Part shown: in pieces, positions 1 through 7,049 of the stretch
Position numbering within the stretch: position 1 is the first letter of the stretch
How the letters are laid out: each line of letters opens with the position of its first letter
Assembly: GCA_019239415.1 (NCBI GenBank)
Contig: JAFAZW010000079.1
Span: 1 to 37,687, forward strand
Source of the DNA: Alphaproteobacteria bacterium
GTDB taxonomy: Bacteria > Pseudomonadota > Alphaproteobacteria > Sphingomonadales > Sphingomonadaceae
Reading direction: 5' to 3'
Length of the DNA stretch: 37,687 nucleotides
Notes under the pieces: generated by a model
Databases searched by the model: none
Told to the model about the DNA's origin: nothing
The model's input: only the letters and a program-made list of their open reading frames with translations
Position numbers and translations under genes: made by a program

Positions 1-545
1 GTGGCCTGGATCTGGGGTTTATAGATTGTGTCGTGCGTGAGTTCACTAAAGGCGTGCTGCAGGAGCGTTTTGATCTGCACCTCGCAGGGGGTTCCGGCGG
101 GAACGCGAACACCAGCATGCTCCTCATCCTGGTGCGCCCGCACAACGTAGTGGACCGCGGCATAGTTGAACTCAAAAGGATTCTCGTTCTGTTCCGACTC
201 ATAGTCCCGGTCCTTGGATAAGGTCCATCCCGGAATCGACCTGAGAGCACGCTCGACCGCTTCAATCTCACTCCCGAGCAAGACGACGAAGCGGGTCCCA
301 ACCTTATCCGTGATCGCGGAGAAGGGATCCGCATATCCTTTGTTTCGAAAAAAGGCCTTTTCGATCAGCTTCTGGTCGTCCTTCAGACGCGGCTGCACCG
401 GGAGCTTCAGGAAATAGCCGGTGGAGACCGGCGCGATAGCACGCCCCAGTGCCTCGGTTACCCTTTCCGAAATGGCGCGGCCCCACGCGTCGTATGCCGC
501 TCTTTCGGCGTGCCATCTGGCGACGAAGTCGGTTTCCCGGCTCAA
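1..545 (-). CDS. RelA/SpoT-domain (p)ppGpp synthetase-like protein, C-terminus off window
   Basis: The minus-strand frame is open from a TTG at 545 to the window edge, giving about 181 residues without a stop. It reads as a RelA/SpoT nucleotidyltransferase domain. The signatures in order are PRLKDDQKLIEKAF (basic substrate-binding segment), ITDKVGTRFVVL (with the Asp expected to bind Mg), NYAAVHYVV (equivalent of the GYxSxH segment) and CEVQIKTLLQHAFSELTHD (with the catalytic Glu of the EVQIKT motif). Family knowledge: such proteins transfer pyrophosphate from ATP to GDP/GTP or, in toxic members, to other nucleotides or tRNA. No HD hydrolase domain precedes it, so it is a small or mid-size synthetase. 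The TTG overlaps the stop of the upstream gene (TTGA), and a GGAGG lies 7 nt before it, arguing for translational coupling. Codon use is foreign to the host. Toxin, alarmone synthetase or defence effector cannot be told apart here. Confidence 0.8.
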   Translation of the reverse strand, partial: MSRETDFVARWHAERAAYDAWGRAISERVTEALGRAIAPVSTGYFLKLPVQPRLKDDQKLIEKAFFRNKGYADPFSAITDKVGTRFVVLLGSEIEAVERALRSIPGWTLSKDRDYESEQNENPFEFNYAAVHYVVRAHQDEEHAGVRVPAGTPCEVQIKTLLQHAFSELTHDTIYKPQIQA

Positions 546-1600
546 TCCTGAGCCTCCAGCCTGCCTCGGATGGTGATCTGAGTCCACTCCTGCCCACCCT
601 CTGTTTCGATGGGTTGGACGGACACCATCTCGACCATCGCCTCCGGCGGCCCCTGCAGCGTGATCTGCTGCGGAAACCTCAGCTTTCGATATCGCAGGCG
701 GGCAGCAATCTCGGAGAGGTCCTTCGGCACGGCCGCGGCCGGAAACCGCTCTCGCCGCATGTGAGCTTGATAATCGTCGGCGAGATCATCGGCCATGTAG
801 GTCTCGGCGAAGCGGCTGACCTGGATCGTCGGCGATCGATCAACTTTGAGATAGGTCGACAAACCGTTGTAGAGATCGACTTTGTCTTCCTCTGAAATTC
901 GGGCGGATTTGATAAAGGCTCGCGTGTGTTCCCAGAACTGACGCACCCTCTGAGCGGCATTCTCCGGGATCTCGAGGCCGAGGTAAGAGCTGTGGAAGTA
1001 GTTTGCTGCATTGTCGCGCCTGCTCGCAGTCATAGCGCTGTCGTACAGGAGTGCGGACCAGCCTTGCGGGAGTTCAGGCCTCGGGTCGACTCCGTCAGAA
1101 GTGAACAGGCCGATCTTATAGAGCTTTGTCTTCGGACTCAGGAATAAGTCGTCAACGAACCGCGCCTGCAGATTGTTGGTCTTTAGGAAGCCACCGTGCA
1201 GCTCGGCTTTCATGACCGCAAAAAATGGGACCGCCGGGTGACCATGAGTCCCCTCAAACACGACTACCAGTCCGCCCGGGATGGCGCGATTGGCCTGCTT
1301 GCCCGCTAGCGAGTCGGCGAAGGCACGCGACCGTTGAACAAAGTCAGCATCTGGCACGCCGATCAAGTCTGCGCCGAGCGCCAGAATACTTCCTGGGCCG
1401 AAGTCCCTGATGCCCATCTCCATGCACTGGGCGTTGCTCTTGAAGGCAGACACGACTCGGCTCCGAAAGGCCTCGGCGGCAGCGGCGTCCAAGTTCAGGA
1501 GACCCCCTCCGTACTGAGGCGGGACAACGTTCCCGTCCTCACCGAAACGGAAGACTTCGTGCAAGCAGACACGGTTGACCGTTAGATTCTCAAGCGGCAA
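542..1600 (-). CDS. NA37/YejK (NdpA)-like nucleoid-associated protein
   Basis: A 352-residue protein from a TTG start. The overall pattern resembles the 37-kDa nucleoid-associated family (YejK/NdpA, Pfam NA37): an N-terminal LTVNRVCLHEVF segment, a central region with FLKTNNLQARFVDDLFLSP, and a C-terminal end around LRYRKLRFPQQITLQGPP followed by ITIRGRL. Such proteins bind the nucleoid, but their biochemical role is poorly known. The start is set by GGGGAGAGG four bases upstream of TTG 1600. The upstream ATG at 1654 would add 18 residues of low-quality sequence and has no such site. It is the first gene of a two-gene operon whose stop overlaps the start of the RelA/SpoT-domain gene. Base composition is AT-richer than the core genes. 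The family call is from pattern memory and is moderate. Confidence 0.6.
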   Translation of the reverse strand: MPLENLTVNRVCLHEVFRFGEDGNVVPPQYGGGLLNLDAAAAEAFRSRVVSAFKSNAQCMEMGIRDFGPGSILALGADLIGVPDADFVQRSRAFADSLAGKQANRAIPGGLVVVFEGTHGHPAVPFFAVMKAELHGGFLKTNNLQARFVDDLFLSPKTKLYKIGLFTSDGVDPRPELPQGWSALLYDSAMTASRRDNAANYFHSSYLGLEIPENAAQRVRQFWEHTRAFIKSARISEEDKVDLYNGLSTYLKVDRSPTIQVSRFAETYMADDLADDYQAHMRRERFPAAAVPKDLSEIAARLRYRKLRFPQQITLQGPPEAMVEMVSVQPIETEGGQEWTQITIRGRLEAQD

Positions 1601-1731
1601 TTTTCCTCTCCCCTCAGCCGTCCGAGCCGCCGCACAGAAGGCGCGAGCCGGCACTTGAGTGCGCTATCCTTGCTTGTCATGGCGGCGAGCGCAAGCCGGG
1701 TGTCGGAATGACCTGCGCTAGTGGCAAGAAG

Positions 1732-1756
1732 ACCGCGGCCTAGTCCGCGGTTTTCT
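1732..1756 (+). terminator. Rho-independent-type hairpin
   Basis: ACCGCGG, loop CCTAGT, CCGCGGT forms a perfect 7-bp GC-rich stem followed directly by TTTTCT on the plus strand. No plus-strand gene ends here, so it may be a relic of the locus that was rearranged at the island edge. Confidence 0.45.
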
Positions 1757-1764
1757 GCCGTTCT

Positions 1765-1806
1765 GCGGGCCTGGCGAAATCGGTACAGGCAGCGGACCCG
1801 AAGTCC
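1765..1806 (+). other. tRNA-Leu-like 5' fragment (possible attachment-site relic)
   Basis: The stretch GCGGGCCTGGCGAAATCGGT then ACAGGCAGCGGAC resembles the acceptor-5' strand, D-arm and start of the anticodon stem of a bacterial tRNA-Leu. The anticodon loop lacks T33. No matching 3' acceptor strand, variable arm or TTCGA T-loop follows, so it cannot be a functional tRNA. tRNA fragments of this kind often mark integration sites. The resemblance could also be chance. Confidence 0.25.
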
Positions 1807-2020
1807 AATCCCCACCGCTTGCAACTCACAGAATTATTTGCCGCGTCGAGTTGGCTCCGTACGATCGAGCGTCGCTAAGTACTGGATGACCAGAATGGCC
1901 GCATTCCGGATGTGCGAGCACTGCGAAGAAGCGTCCGCTCTGGCCTGTCCGGCTCCCGACAGCTGCCATTCCGCTTCCGGCCAGAAGCGAACGCACCTTT
2001 CATGACTCCGATGGGGCCGC

Positions 2021-3316
2021 TCAAGGAACCCGGGCGGTAAGGAACCGCTCGATAGAATGCTGGTACTGCGTTGGCGGAGTACGCCTGCCCGTCTCCCAGT
2101 TGAGATACGTGTCGGCCGCTACGCCGATGCGCTGGGCCGCCTCCCGCTGGAAGAGCCGTAGCTCCCGCCGCCGCCGCTTGAGCCGCGCGGGCAGATCGTT
2201 GCCCTGGAGTTGCTGGCATTCTGGCTTGGGCCGCCGCGAGTCGAGGGGAACACCCGGCAGCAAAAAGGCAACGCGATCACACGGGTTCATCGCCGCGACG
2301 AGCTGGACGCGCGCCGGGAAGGTGACGTGCGCGTTGGCGCGGGCGACGGAGACGGTGCCGGTCTCGAGCGGCTGGCGCAGCGAATCGAGCGCCGAGCGCT
2401 GGAATTCGGGCAGCTCGTCGAGAAACAGCACGCCGAGATGCGCGAGGCTGACCTCGCCCGGCCGGACGCGCAGGCCGCCGCCGACCAGCGCCACCATTGA
2501 GGCGCTGTGGTGGGGCGCGCGAAAAGGGCGGCTGCGGATCAGCCTCCCGTCGCTCAGCGCCTCGGCGACCGAGGCGATCATCGACACTTCGAGCGCCTCC
2601 GACGGCGTCAGCTCGGGGAGAATGCCGGGCAGGCAGGCGGCGAGCAGCGACTTGCCGGCGCCGGGCGGGCCGGTCATCAGCAGATTGTGGCCGCCCGCCG
2701 CGGCGATTTCGAGCGCGCGCTTCGCCGTCTCCTGGCCCTTGACCTGGGCGAGATCGGGACCGGGGCCGTCCAGCGCCGCCTCGCCGGGCTCGGGCGGGCG
2801 CAGCACGGCGCTGCCGCGGAAATGGTTGAGGAGGGCGATGAGGTCGGGGGCCGGCACGATCTCGACGTCGCCCGCCCAGGCGGCTTCCGGACCCTGCGCG
2901 GCGGGGCAGATCAGGCCGAGGCTGCGAGCCGAGGCGTGCATCGCGGCGAGCAGCACGCCGGGCGACGGCGCCACCCGCCCGTCGAGGCCGAGCTCGCCGA
3001 CGGCGAGGTAGCCGGCCAGCGTCTCGGTATCGATCGCGCCCATCGCGGCGAGCAGGCCGAGGGCGATCGGCAGGTCGTAATGCGAGCCCTCCTTCGGCAG
3101 GTCGGCGGGCGAGAGGTTGACGGTGATGCGCTTGGGCGGGAGCGACAGGCCGATCGCCGCCAGCGCCGCGTGGACCCGCTCGCGGCTCTCCGCCACCGCC
3201 TTGTCCGGCAGGCCGACGACGAGGAACTTGGGCAGCCCCGCCGCGATCTGCACCTGCACTTCGACGCCGCGCGCCTCGAGCCCCAGAAACGCCACCGTGG
3301 CGACATGCGCGACCAT
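2021..3316 (-). pseudogene. comM: comM (YifB-type AAA+ ATPase) 5' part fused in frame to an XRE-family HTH tail
   Basis: Residues 1-346 are a normal ComM/YifB. They comprise an N-terminal ChlI-like domain, Walker A GPPGAGKS at 216-223, the conserved [11 protein letters not shown], Walker [11 protein letters not shown] at about 296-305, and [14 protein letters not shown] ending at 346 (codon 2281-2279). The expected RCG continuation and the C-terminal Mg-chelatase domain (about 150 residues) are absent. Instead, 85 unrelated residues follow in frame, including an XRE-type helix-turn-helix ([19 protein letters not shown], then [18 protein letters not shown]). ComM is a hexameric helicase that promotes branch migration during natural transformation; loss of the C-terminus probably inactivates it. 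The XRE piece has no start codon with a Shine-Dalgarno site, so it looks like a truncated island gene. Whether the chimera is expressed is unknown. Confidence 0.8.
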
Positions 3317-3444
3317 CCGACCTCCACCCGCTCGCGACCTCCGAAACGGACGCCGATCCGGACCTTAGTCGCCGGCGGGGCGAAAACCTGTCGCGCTGAA
3401 GATGCCGTCTTGCGCGGCTAACACACTACCCCCACATCGCTCCC

Positions 3445-3762
3445 ATGACACAGTGGTGGCGTAACCTTACGAACATCGCGGCGGTGCGGGCGGGGCTGGT
3501 GGTGGTCGGCTGCATCCTCATCGCGCTGACGCCGGTGGTCGGGCCGATTCCGGGTCCGGGCGGCGTGGTGGTTTTCGCGGCGGGGCTGACCCTCGTGCTG
3601 CGGTACAGCGACTGGGCGAAGAAGAAATATGTCCACTTCAAGCGGCGGCACCCGAAGAAGGGCGCCTGGGCCGATTGGGGGCTGCGGCGGGCCAGCGCGC
3701 GGCGGCGCGAGGCGCGCAGGAAGGCCCTCGAGACCGCGCCCGGGAGCGGCGGCGGCAATTGA
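3445..3762 (+). CDS. PGPGW-family small membrane protein
   Basis: A 105-residue protein with a short N-terminus, one long hydrophobic segment (about residues 14-53) interrupted by the GPIPGPGG motif, and a very basic C-terminal tail (WAKKKYVHFKRRHPKKG). This matches the PGPGW putative transmembrane family. The C-terminal basic half is expected to stay cytoplasmic. Function is unknown. It is divergent from the comM remnant, with 128 bp between starts that must hold both promoters. No strong Shine-Dalgarno site precedes the ATG. Confidence 0.7.
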   Translation: MTQWWRNLTNIAAVRAGLVVVGCILIALTPVVGPIPGPGGVVVFAAGLTLVLRYSDWAKKKYVHFKRRHPKKGAWADWGLRRASARRREARRKALETAPGSGGGN

Positions 3763-3800
3763 CTTTCGCCGCTGCCTCTCCTATCGGCTCTCGCAACAGC

Positions 3801-3822
3801 GGCCGCCTCCGGGGAGGTGGCC
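3801..3822 (+). promoter_or_regulatory. Hairpin immediately upstream of rpmH
   Basis: GGCCGCCTCC followed by GGGGAGGTGGCC folds into a near-perfect stem (one G-T pair) ending 24 bases before the rpmH start, followed by CTTTCAGTTTT. It could end transcription from the PGPGW gene or form a leader structure in the rpmH transcript. Confidence 0.35.
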
Positions 3823-3846
3823 CTTTCAGTTTTCGAGGAATGAGCG

Positions 3847-3981
3847 ATGAAGCGGACCTTCCAGCCCAGCAAGCTCGTGCGCAAGCGGCGCCACGGCTTC
3901 CGCGCCCGGACGGCGACCGTCGGCGGCCGCAAGGTGCTGGCCGCGCGCCGCGCCCGCGGCCGCAAGAGCCTGTCCGCCTGA
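3847..3981 (+). CDS. rpmH: 50S ribosomal protein L34
   Basis: The 44-residue protein begins [20 protein letters not shown] and ends [10 protein letters not shown], the typical bacterial L34 pattern and length. It is a basic protein of the large ribosomal subunit that binds 23S rRNA. GAGGA sits 7 nt before the ATG. It heads the conserved rpmH-rnpA-yidD-yidC-engB cluster. Its stop (TGA 3979-3981) overlaps a CTG in the rnpA frame. A second ATG in the rnpA frame lies 7 nt upstream of the rpmH ATG. Confidence 0.97.
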   Translation: MKRTFQPSKLVRKRRHGFRARTATVGGRKVLAARRARGRKSLSA

Positions 3982-4367
3982 GCGCGGCGGGCGCCAAGCC
4001 CTACACGATCCTCACCCGCCGCGCCGATTTCCTGGCCGCGAACCGCGGCCGGCGGGTCCCCATGCCGGGCTTCGTCCTGCTCGTGCACCCGCGCGGCGAC
4101 GGCGACCCGGCGGTGCGGCTCGGCATCACCGTCACGAAGAAGATCGGCGGCGCGGTGGTCCGCAACCGGATGAAGCGCCGGTTCCGGGAACTGGCGCGCG
4201 AGCTGCTGCCCGTTGGCGGGGTGGCGGGGGCGGACCATGTGCTGATCGGCCGCGCCGGCGGTGTGGAACGGGATTTCCAGTTGCTGCGCATCGAGCTCGC
4301 CCGAGCGCTGAAGAAGGCGGGTGGCGGCGCCTCGTCGGTGCTGCTCCCCGGCGAAACGGCGCCGTGA
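3978..4367 (+). CDS. rnpA: Ribonuclease P protein component; start uncertain
   Basis: The conserved part ([15 protein letters not shown] ... [20 protein letters not shown], then [12 protein letters not shown]) is a clear RnpA. It includes the RNR-like signature NRMKRRFRE that contacts the RNase P RNA during 5' maturation of tRNAs. In this frame there is no ATG, GTG or TTG between 3843 and 4061. The options are a CTG at 3978 overlapping the rpmH stop (129 aa, used here), the ATG at 3840 that would make rnpA span all of rpmH in another frame (175 aa, with a basic Pro/Arg-rich extension), or the internal ATG at 4062, which would delete conserved N-terminal residues. The stop overlaps the yidD start (GTGA), so the two are translationally coupled. 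Confidence 0.9.
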   Translation: MSAAGAKPYTILTRRADFLAANRGRRVPMPGFVLLVHPRGDGDPAVRLGITVTKKIGGAVVRNRMKRRFRELARELLPVGGVAGADHVLIGRAGGVERDFQLLRIELARALKKAGGGASSVLLPGETAP

Positions 4368-4576
4368 TCGCCCGCCTCCTCATCCTCATCGCCACCGCCT
4401 GGCAGAAGGGGCCGTCGCGGGTGCTGCCGCCGAGCTGCCGCTTCCAGCCGTCCTGCTCCGCCTATGCAATCACCGCGCTTCGGCGCTATGGGGCGCTGCG
4501 CGGCTCCTGGCTGGCCGCGCGCCGTCTCGCCCGCTGCCACCCCTGGGGCGGCCAGGGCTACGATCCCGTTCCTTAG
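4364..4576 (+). CDS. yidD: Membrane protein insertion efficiency factor YidD
   Basis: A 70-residue protein with the family signature [19 protein letters not shown], then [18 protein letters not shown]. Three cysteines of the CRFxPSCS and RCHPWG motifs are present. YidD is a small inner-membrane-associated protein linked to YidC-dependent insertion. GTG start within GTGA, overlapping the rnpA stop. It lies 18 bp before yidC. The length is typical. Confidence 0.93.
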   Translation: MIARLLILIATAWQKGPSRVLPPSCRFQPSCSAYAITALRRYGALRGSWLAARRLARCHPWGGQGYDPVP

Positions 4577-4594
4577 ATTTTCGAGGATGCTTAA

Positions 4595-6322
4595 GTGAAT
4601 CAGCAGCGCAACCTGATGCTCGCGATCCTGCTCTCGGCGCTCGTGCTGTTCGGCTGGAGCTTCTTCGCGCAAAAATGGCTGCCGACCGCGAACCCCCCGG
4701 CGACCAGGACGGTGAACGGCAAGCAGGTGCCGCTGCCCAAGCCCAATGCGAGCCCCTCCCCCACCACGGCGCCGGCGGTCGTGCGCGACCGCGCGGCGGT
4801 GCTCGGCGAGACGCCCCGCGTGGCGATCGACACGCCCAGGCTCAAGGGCTCGGTCAACCTCAAGGGCGCGCAGATCGACGACCTCGTCCTCACCCAGCAT
4901 CGCGAATCGATCGCCAAGGACTCGCCGGCGATCCGGCTGCTCTCGCCGGCCGGCGCACCGGACGCCTATTTCTCCCGCCTCGGCTGGACCGGCGACGGCG
5001 TGGCGCTGCCGGACCCCAGCACCGTCTGGACGGCGAGCGGCACCCGCCTCGCGCCCGGCAGCCCCGTCACCCTCAGCTGGACCAACCCGACCGGCCAGCG
5101 CTTCGACATCCGCCTTTCGGTCGACGACGGCTACATGTTCTCGGTCCAGCAGAGCGTGTCGAACGGCGGTGCCGCGGCGGTGGCGGTGCGGCCCTATGCG
5201 CTGGTCAGCCGCGCCACGGCGTCGAGGGACGTCAGCACCTGGACCACCCATGTCGGCCCGATGGGCGTGTTCGACGGCAAGGCCAATTACGACTGGAAGT
5301 ACCAGGACCTCGAGAAGAAGGGCAACCAGAGCTTCTCGACCACCGGCGGCTGGGTCGGCTTCACCGACAAATATTGGCTGACGGCGGTGATCCCCGACCA
5401 GAACGGGGCCGTCCAGGCCTCGCTCCAGGCGAGCCCGCACGGCAGCTTCCAGGCCGATTACAGCCCCGCCCCGGCGATCGTCGCGCCGGGCAAGGCGCTG
5501 ACCTATTCGTCGCGCATCTACGCCGGCGCCAAGGAGATGCGCCTCCTCGACCGTTACACCAACGAAGGCGTCCAGAAGCTCGACAAGGCGATCGACTGGG
5601 GCTGGTTCGAATGGTTCATGAAGCCGATCTTCCGGCTGCTGCTGTGGCTCTACGAGCAGATCGGCAATTTCGGCGTGGCGATCCTCTGCCTCACCATCAT
5701 CATCCGCACGATCATGTTCCCGATCGCCCAGAAGCAGTTCCGCTCGATGGCCGCGATGCGCGTGCTCCAGCCCAAGATGAAGGCGATCCAGGAGCGTCAC
5801 AAGGACGACAAGGCGCGCCAGCAGCAGGAGATGCTGAAGCTCTACCAGGAGGAGAAGGTGAACCCGATGGCCGGGTGCCTCCCCATCCTCATCCAGATCC
5901 CGATCTTCTACGCCCTCTACAAGACGCTGCTCGTCTCCGTGGAGATGCGGCACAAGCCGTTCGCGTTGTGGATCAAGGACCTGTCGGCGCCCGACCCGAT
6001 GACGCCGGTCAACCTGTTCGGCTTCCTCCACTTCACGCCGCCCGCCTATCTCGCATTGGGCGTGCTGCCGATCCTGTTCGGCATCACCATGTACGTCCAG
6101 ACGCGGCTCAACCCGCCGCCGACCGACCCGGTGCAGAAGCAGATGATGGCGATCATGCCGTGGTTCATGATGTTCGTCTTCGCGCCCTTCGCGGCGGGGC
6201 TGCAGCTCTATTACGTCTGCAACAACCTGTTCGGCCTCGCGCAGCAGGCGTGGCTCAACCGGCGCTACGGCACCGGCTATGCCCCGGATGTGATCGAAGC
6301 GAAGCCGATCGCGCGCAAATGA
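4595..6322 (+). CDS. yidC: Membrane protein insertase YidC
   Basis: A 575-residue YidC/Oxa1 insertase of the Gram-negative type. An N-terminal anchor (LMLAILLSALVLFGWSFF) is followed by a large periplasmic beta domain (about 60-330). The conserved core comes next: FGVAILCLTIIIRTIMFP with the hydrophilic-groove arginine, the coiled cytoplasmic hairpin (FRSMAAMRVLQPKMKAIQER), NPMAGCLPILIQIPIFYALY, and further membrane segments. It inserts membrane proteins with or without the Sec translocon. GTG start at 4595 with GAGGA about 8 nt upstream. The stop overlaps the engB start (ATGA). Confidence 0.97.
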   Translation: MNQQRNLMLAILLSALVLFGWSFFAQKWLPTANPPATRTVNGKQVPLPKPNASPSPTTAPAVVRDRAAVLGETPRVAIDTPRLKGSVNLKGAQIDDLVLTQHRESIAKDSPAIRLLSPAGAPDAYFSRLGWTGDGVALPDPSTVWTASGTRLAPGSPVTLSWTNPTGQRFDIRLSVDDGYMFSVQQSVSNGGAAAVAVRPYALVSRATASRDVSTWTTHVGPMGVFDGKANYDWKYQDLEKKGNQSFSTTGGWVGFTDKYWLTAVIPDQNGAVQASLQASPHGSFQADYSPAPAIVAPGKALTYSSRIYAGAKEMRLLDRYTNEGVQKLDKAIDWGWFEWFMKPIFRLLLWLYEQIGNFGVAILCLTIIIRTIMFPIAQKQFRSMAAMRVLQPKMKAIQERHKDDKARQQQEMLKLYQEEKVNPMAGCLPILIQIPIFYALYKTLLVSVEMRHKPFALWIKDLSAPDPMTPVNLFGFLHFTPPAYLALGVLPILFGITMYVQTRLNPPPTDPVQKQMMAIMPWFMMFVFAPFAAGLQLYYVCNNLFGLAQQAWLNRRYGTGYAPDVIEAKPIARK

Positions 6323-6957
6323 GCGAGGCGCCGGCCGAGGATGCGGACGCGCTCGCCCGGAAATTGTTTTCCGGGCCGGTCGCGTTCCTGAAGTCGGCGC
6401 CGGCGCTCCGGTTCCTGCCCGATCCGGACGTGCCCGAAGTGGCCTTCGCCGGCCGCTCGAACGTCGGCAAGTCGTCGCTCCTCAACCGCCTGACCAATCG
6501 CACCGGCCTCGCCCGCACCTCGAACACGCCGGGGCGGACGCAGGAGCTCAATTTCTTCGACGTCGGCGAGCCGCTCCGGCTGCGGCTGGTCGACATGCCC
6601 GGCTACGGCTTCGCCAAGGCGCCGAAGGACGTGGTGAGGAAGTGGCGCTTCCTGGTGAACGATTACCTCCGCGGCCGCGCCGTGCTGAAGCGCGCCCTGG
6701 TGCTCGTCGACAGCCGCCACGGCCTCAAGGACGTCGACCTCGAGATCCTGAAGATGCTCGACGACGCGGCGGTGGGCTACCGGCTGGTGCTGACCAAGGC
6801 GGACAAGGTGAAGGCGACGGAGCTGGCGGCGGTCGCGGCAGCAACCGAGGCGGTGGCAAGGAAGCGCCCGGCGGCGCATCCAGAGGTGATCGCGACCTCG
6901 AGCGAGACAGGGCTCGGAATGGACCCGCTGCGACGAGCGGTCATGGAGTCGTTGTAA
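6319..6957 (+). CDS. engB: Ribosome biogenesis GTPase EngB (YihA/YsxC)
   Basis: A 212-residue P-loop GTPase needed for 50S subunit assembly. Seen: G1 GRSNVGKS at 45-52, the switch-region TSNTPGRTQELNFF, G3 VDMPGYG, G4 LTKADK and G5 SSETGLG near the C-terminus. The length matches the family. The start ATG overlaps the yidC stop as ATGA, and there is no separate promoter. In many relatives argB follows this gene; here an unrelated open frame begins 92 bp downstream. Confidence 0.96.
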   Translation: MSEAPAEDADALARKLFSGPVAFLKSAPALRFLPDPDVPEVAFAGRSNVGKSSLLNRLTNRTGLARTSNTPGRTQELNFFDVGEPLRLRLVDMPGYGFAKAPKDVVRKWRFLVNDYLRGRAVLKRALVLVDSRHGLKDVDLEILKMLDDAAVGYRLVLTKADKVKATELAAVAAATEAVARKRPAAHPEVIATSSETGLGMDPLRRAVMESL

Positions 6958-7049
6958 CGCCTCGGTAAACCCACGCGAAAAGGGATTGTTGACGGCCTCC
7001 GCACTAGCAGGGAGCGCGAGGGGGGCGCCATGCGGTCCGGAACTGCGCA

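Larger units (their letters stand above)
1601..2020. other. Non-coding island segment upstream of the NA37 gene
   Basis: No convincing protein gene. The stretch holds an imperfect palindrome with GTCAT...ATGAC ends (about 1677-1711), a hairpin-T terminator on the plus strand (1732-1756), a tRNA-Leu-like fragment (1765-1806), and the presumed promoter region of the minus-strand NA37/RelA-SpoT operon. The short reading frames crossing it have no recognisable content. Confidence 0.5.
1..2280. mobile_element. Edge of a genomic island integrated in comM
   Basis: Seen: from the left edge to about 2280 the DNA is visibly AT-richer than the rest, and its genes use codons (TTT, AAA, AGA, GGA, ATT) that are rare elsewhere in the window. 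It abuts a comM reading frame interrupted right after the MNPC motif. Known: comM/yifB is a recurrent insertion site for resistance islands and some Tn7-like elements. Inferred: this is one end of an island whose other end, and the 3' half of comM, lie outside the window. No integrase, transposase or clear terminal repeat is visible here, so the element type is undetermined. An old insertion followed by deletion would look the same. Confidence 0.55.

Noticed and set aside
1721-2005. Short plus-strand frame across the island edge
   Set aside because: No recognisable content, no ribosome binding site, and it reads through the hairpin terminator and the tRNA-like fragment.
2270-2290. Tn7-like transposon end (TGT at the comM junction)
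   Set aside because: Only three bases match. No repeated TnsB-type sites are seen inward from the junction and the other end is not in the window, so the element class stays open.
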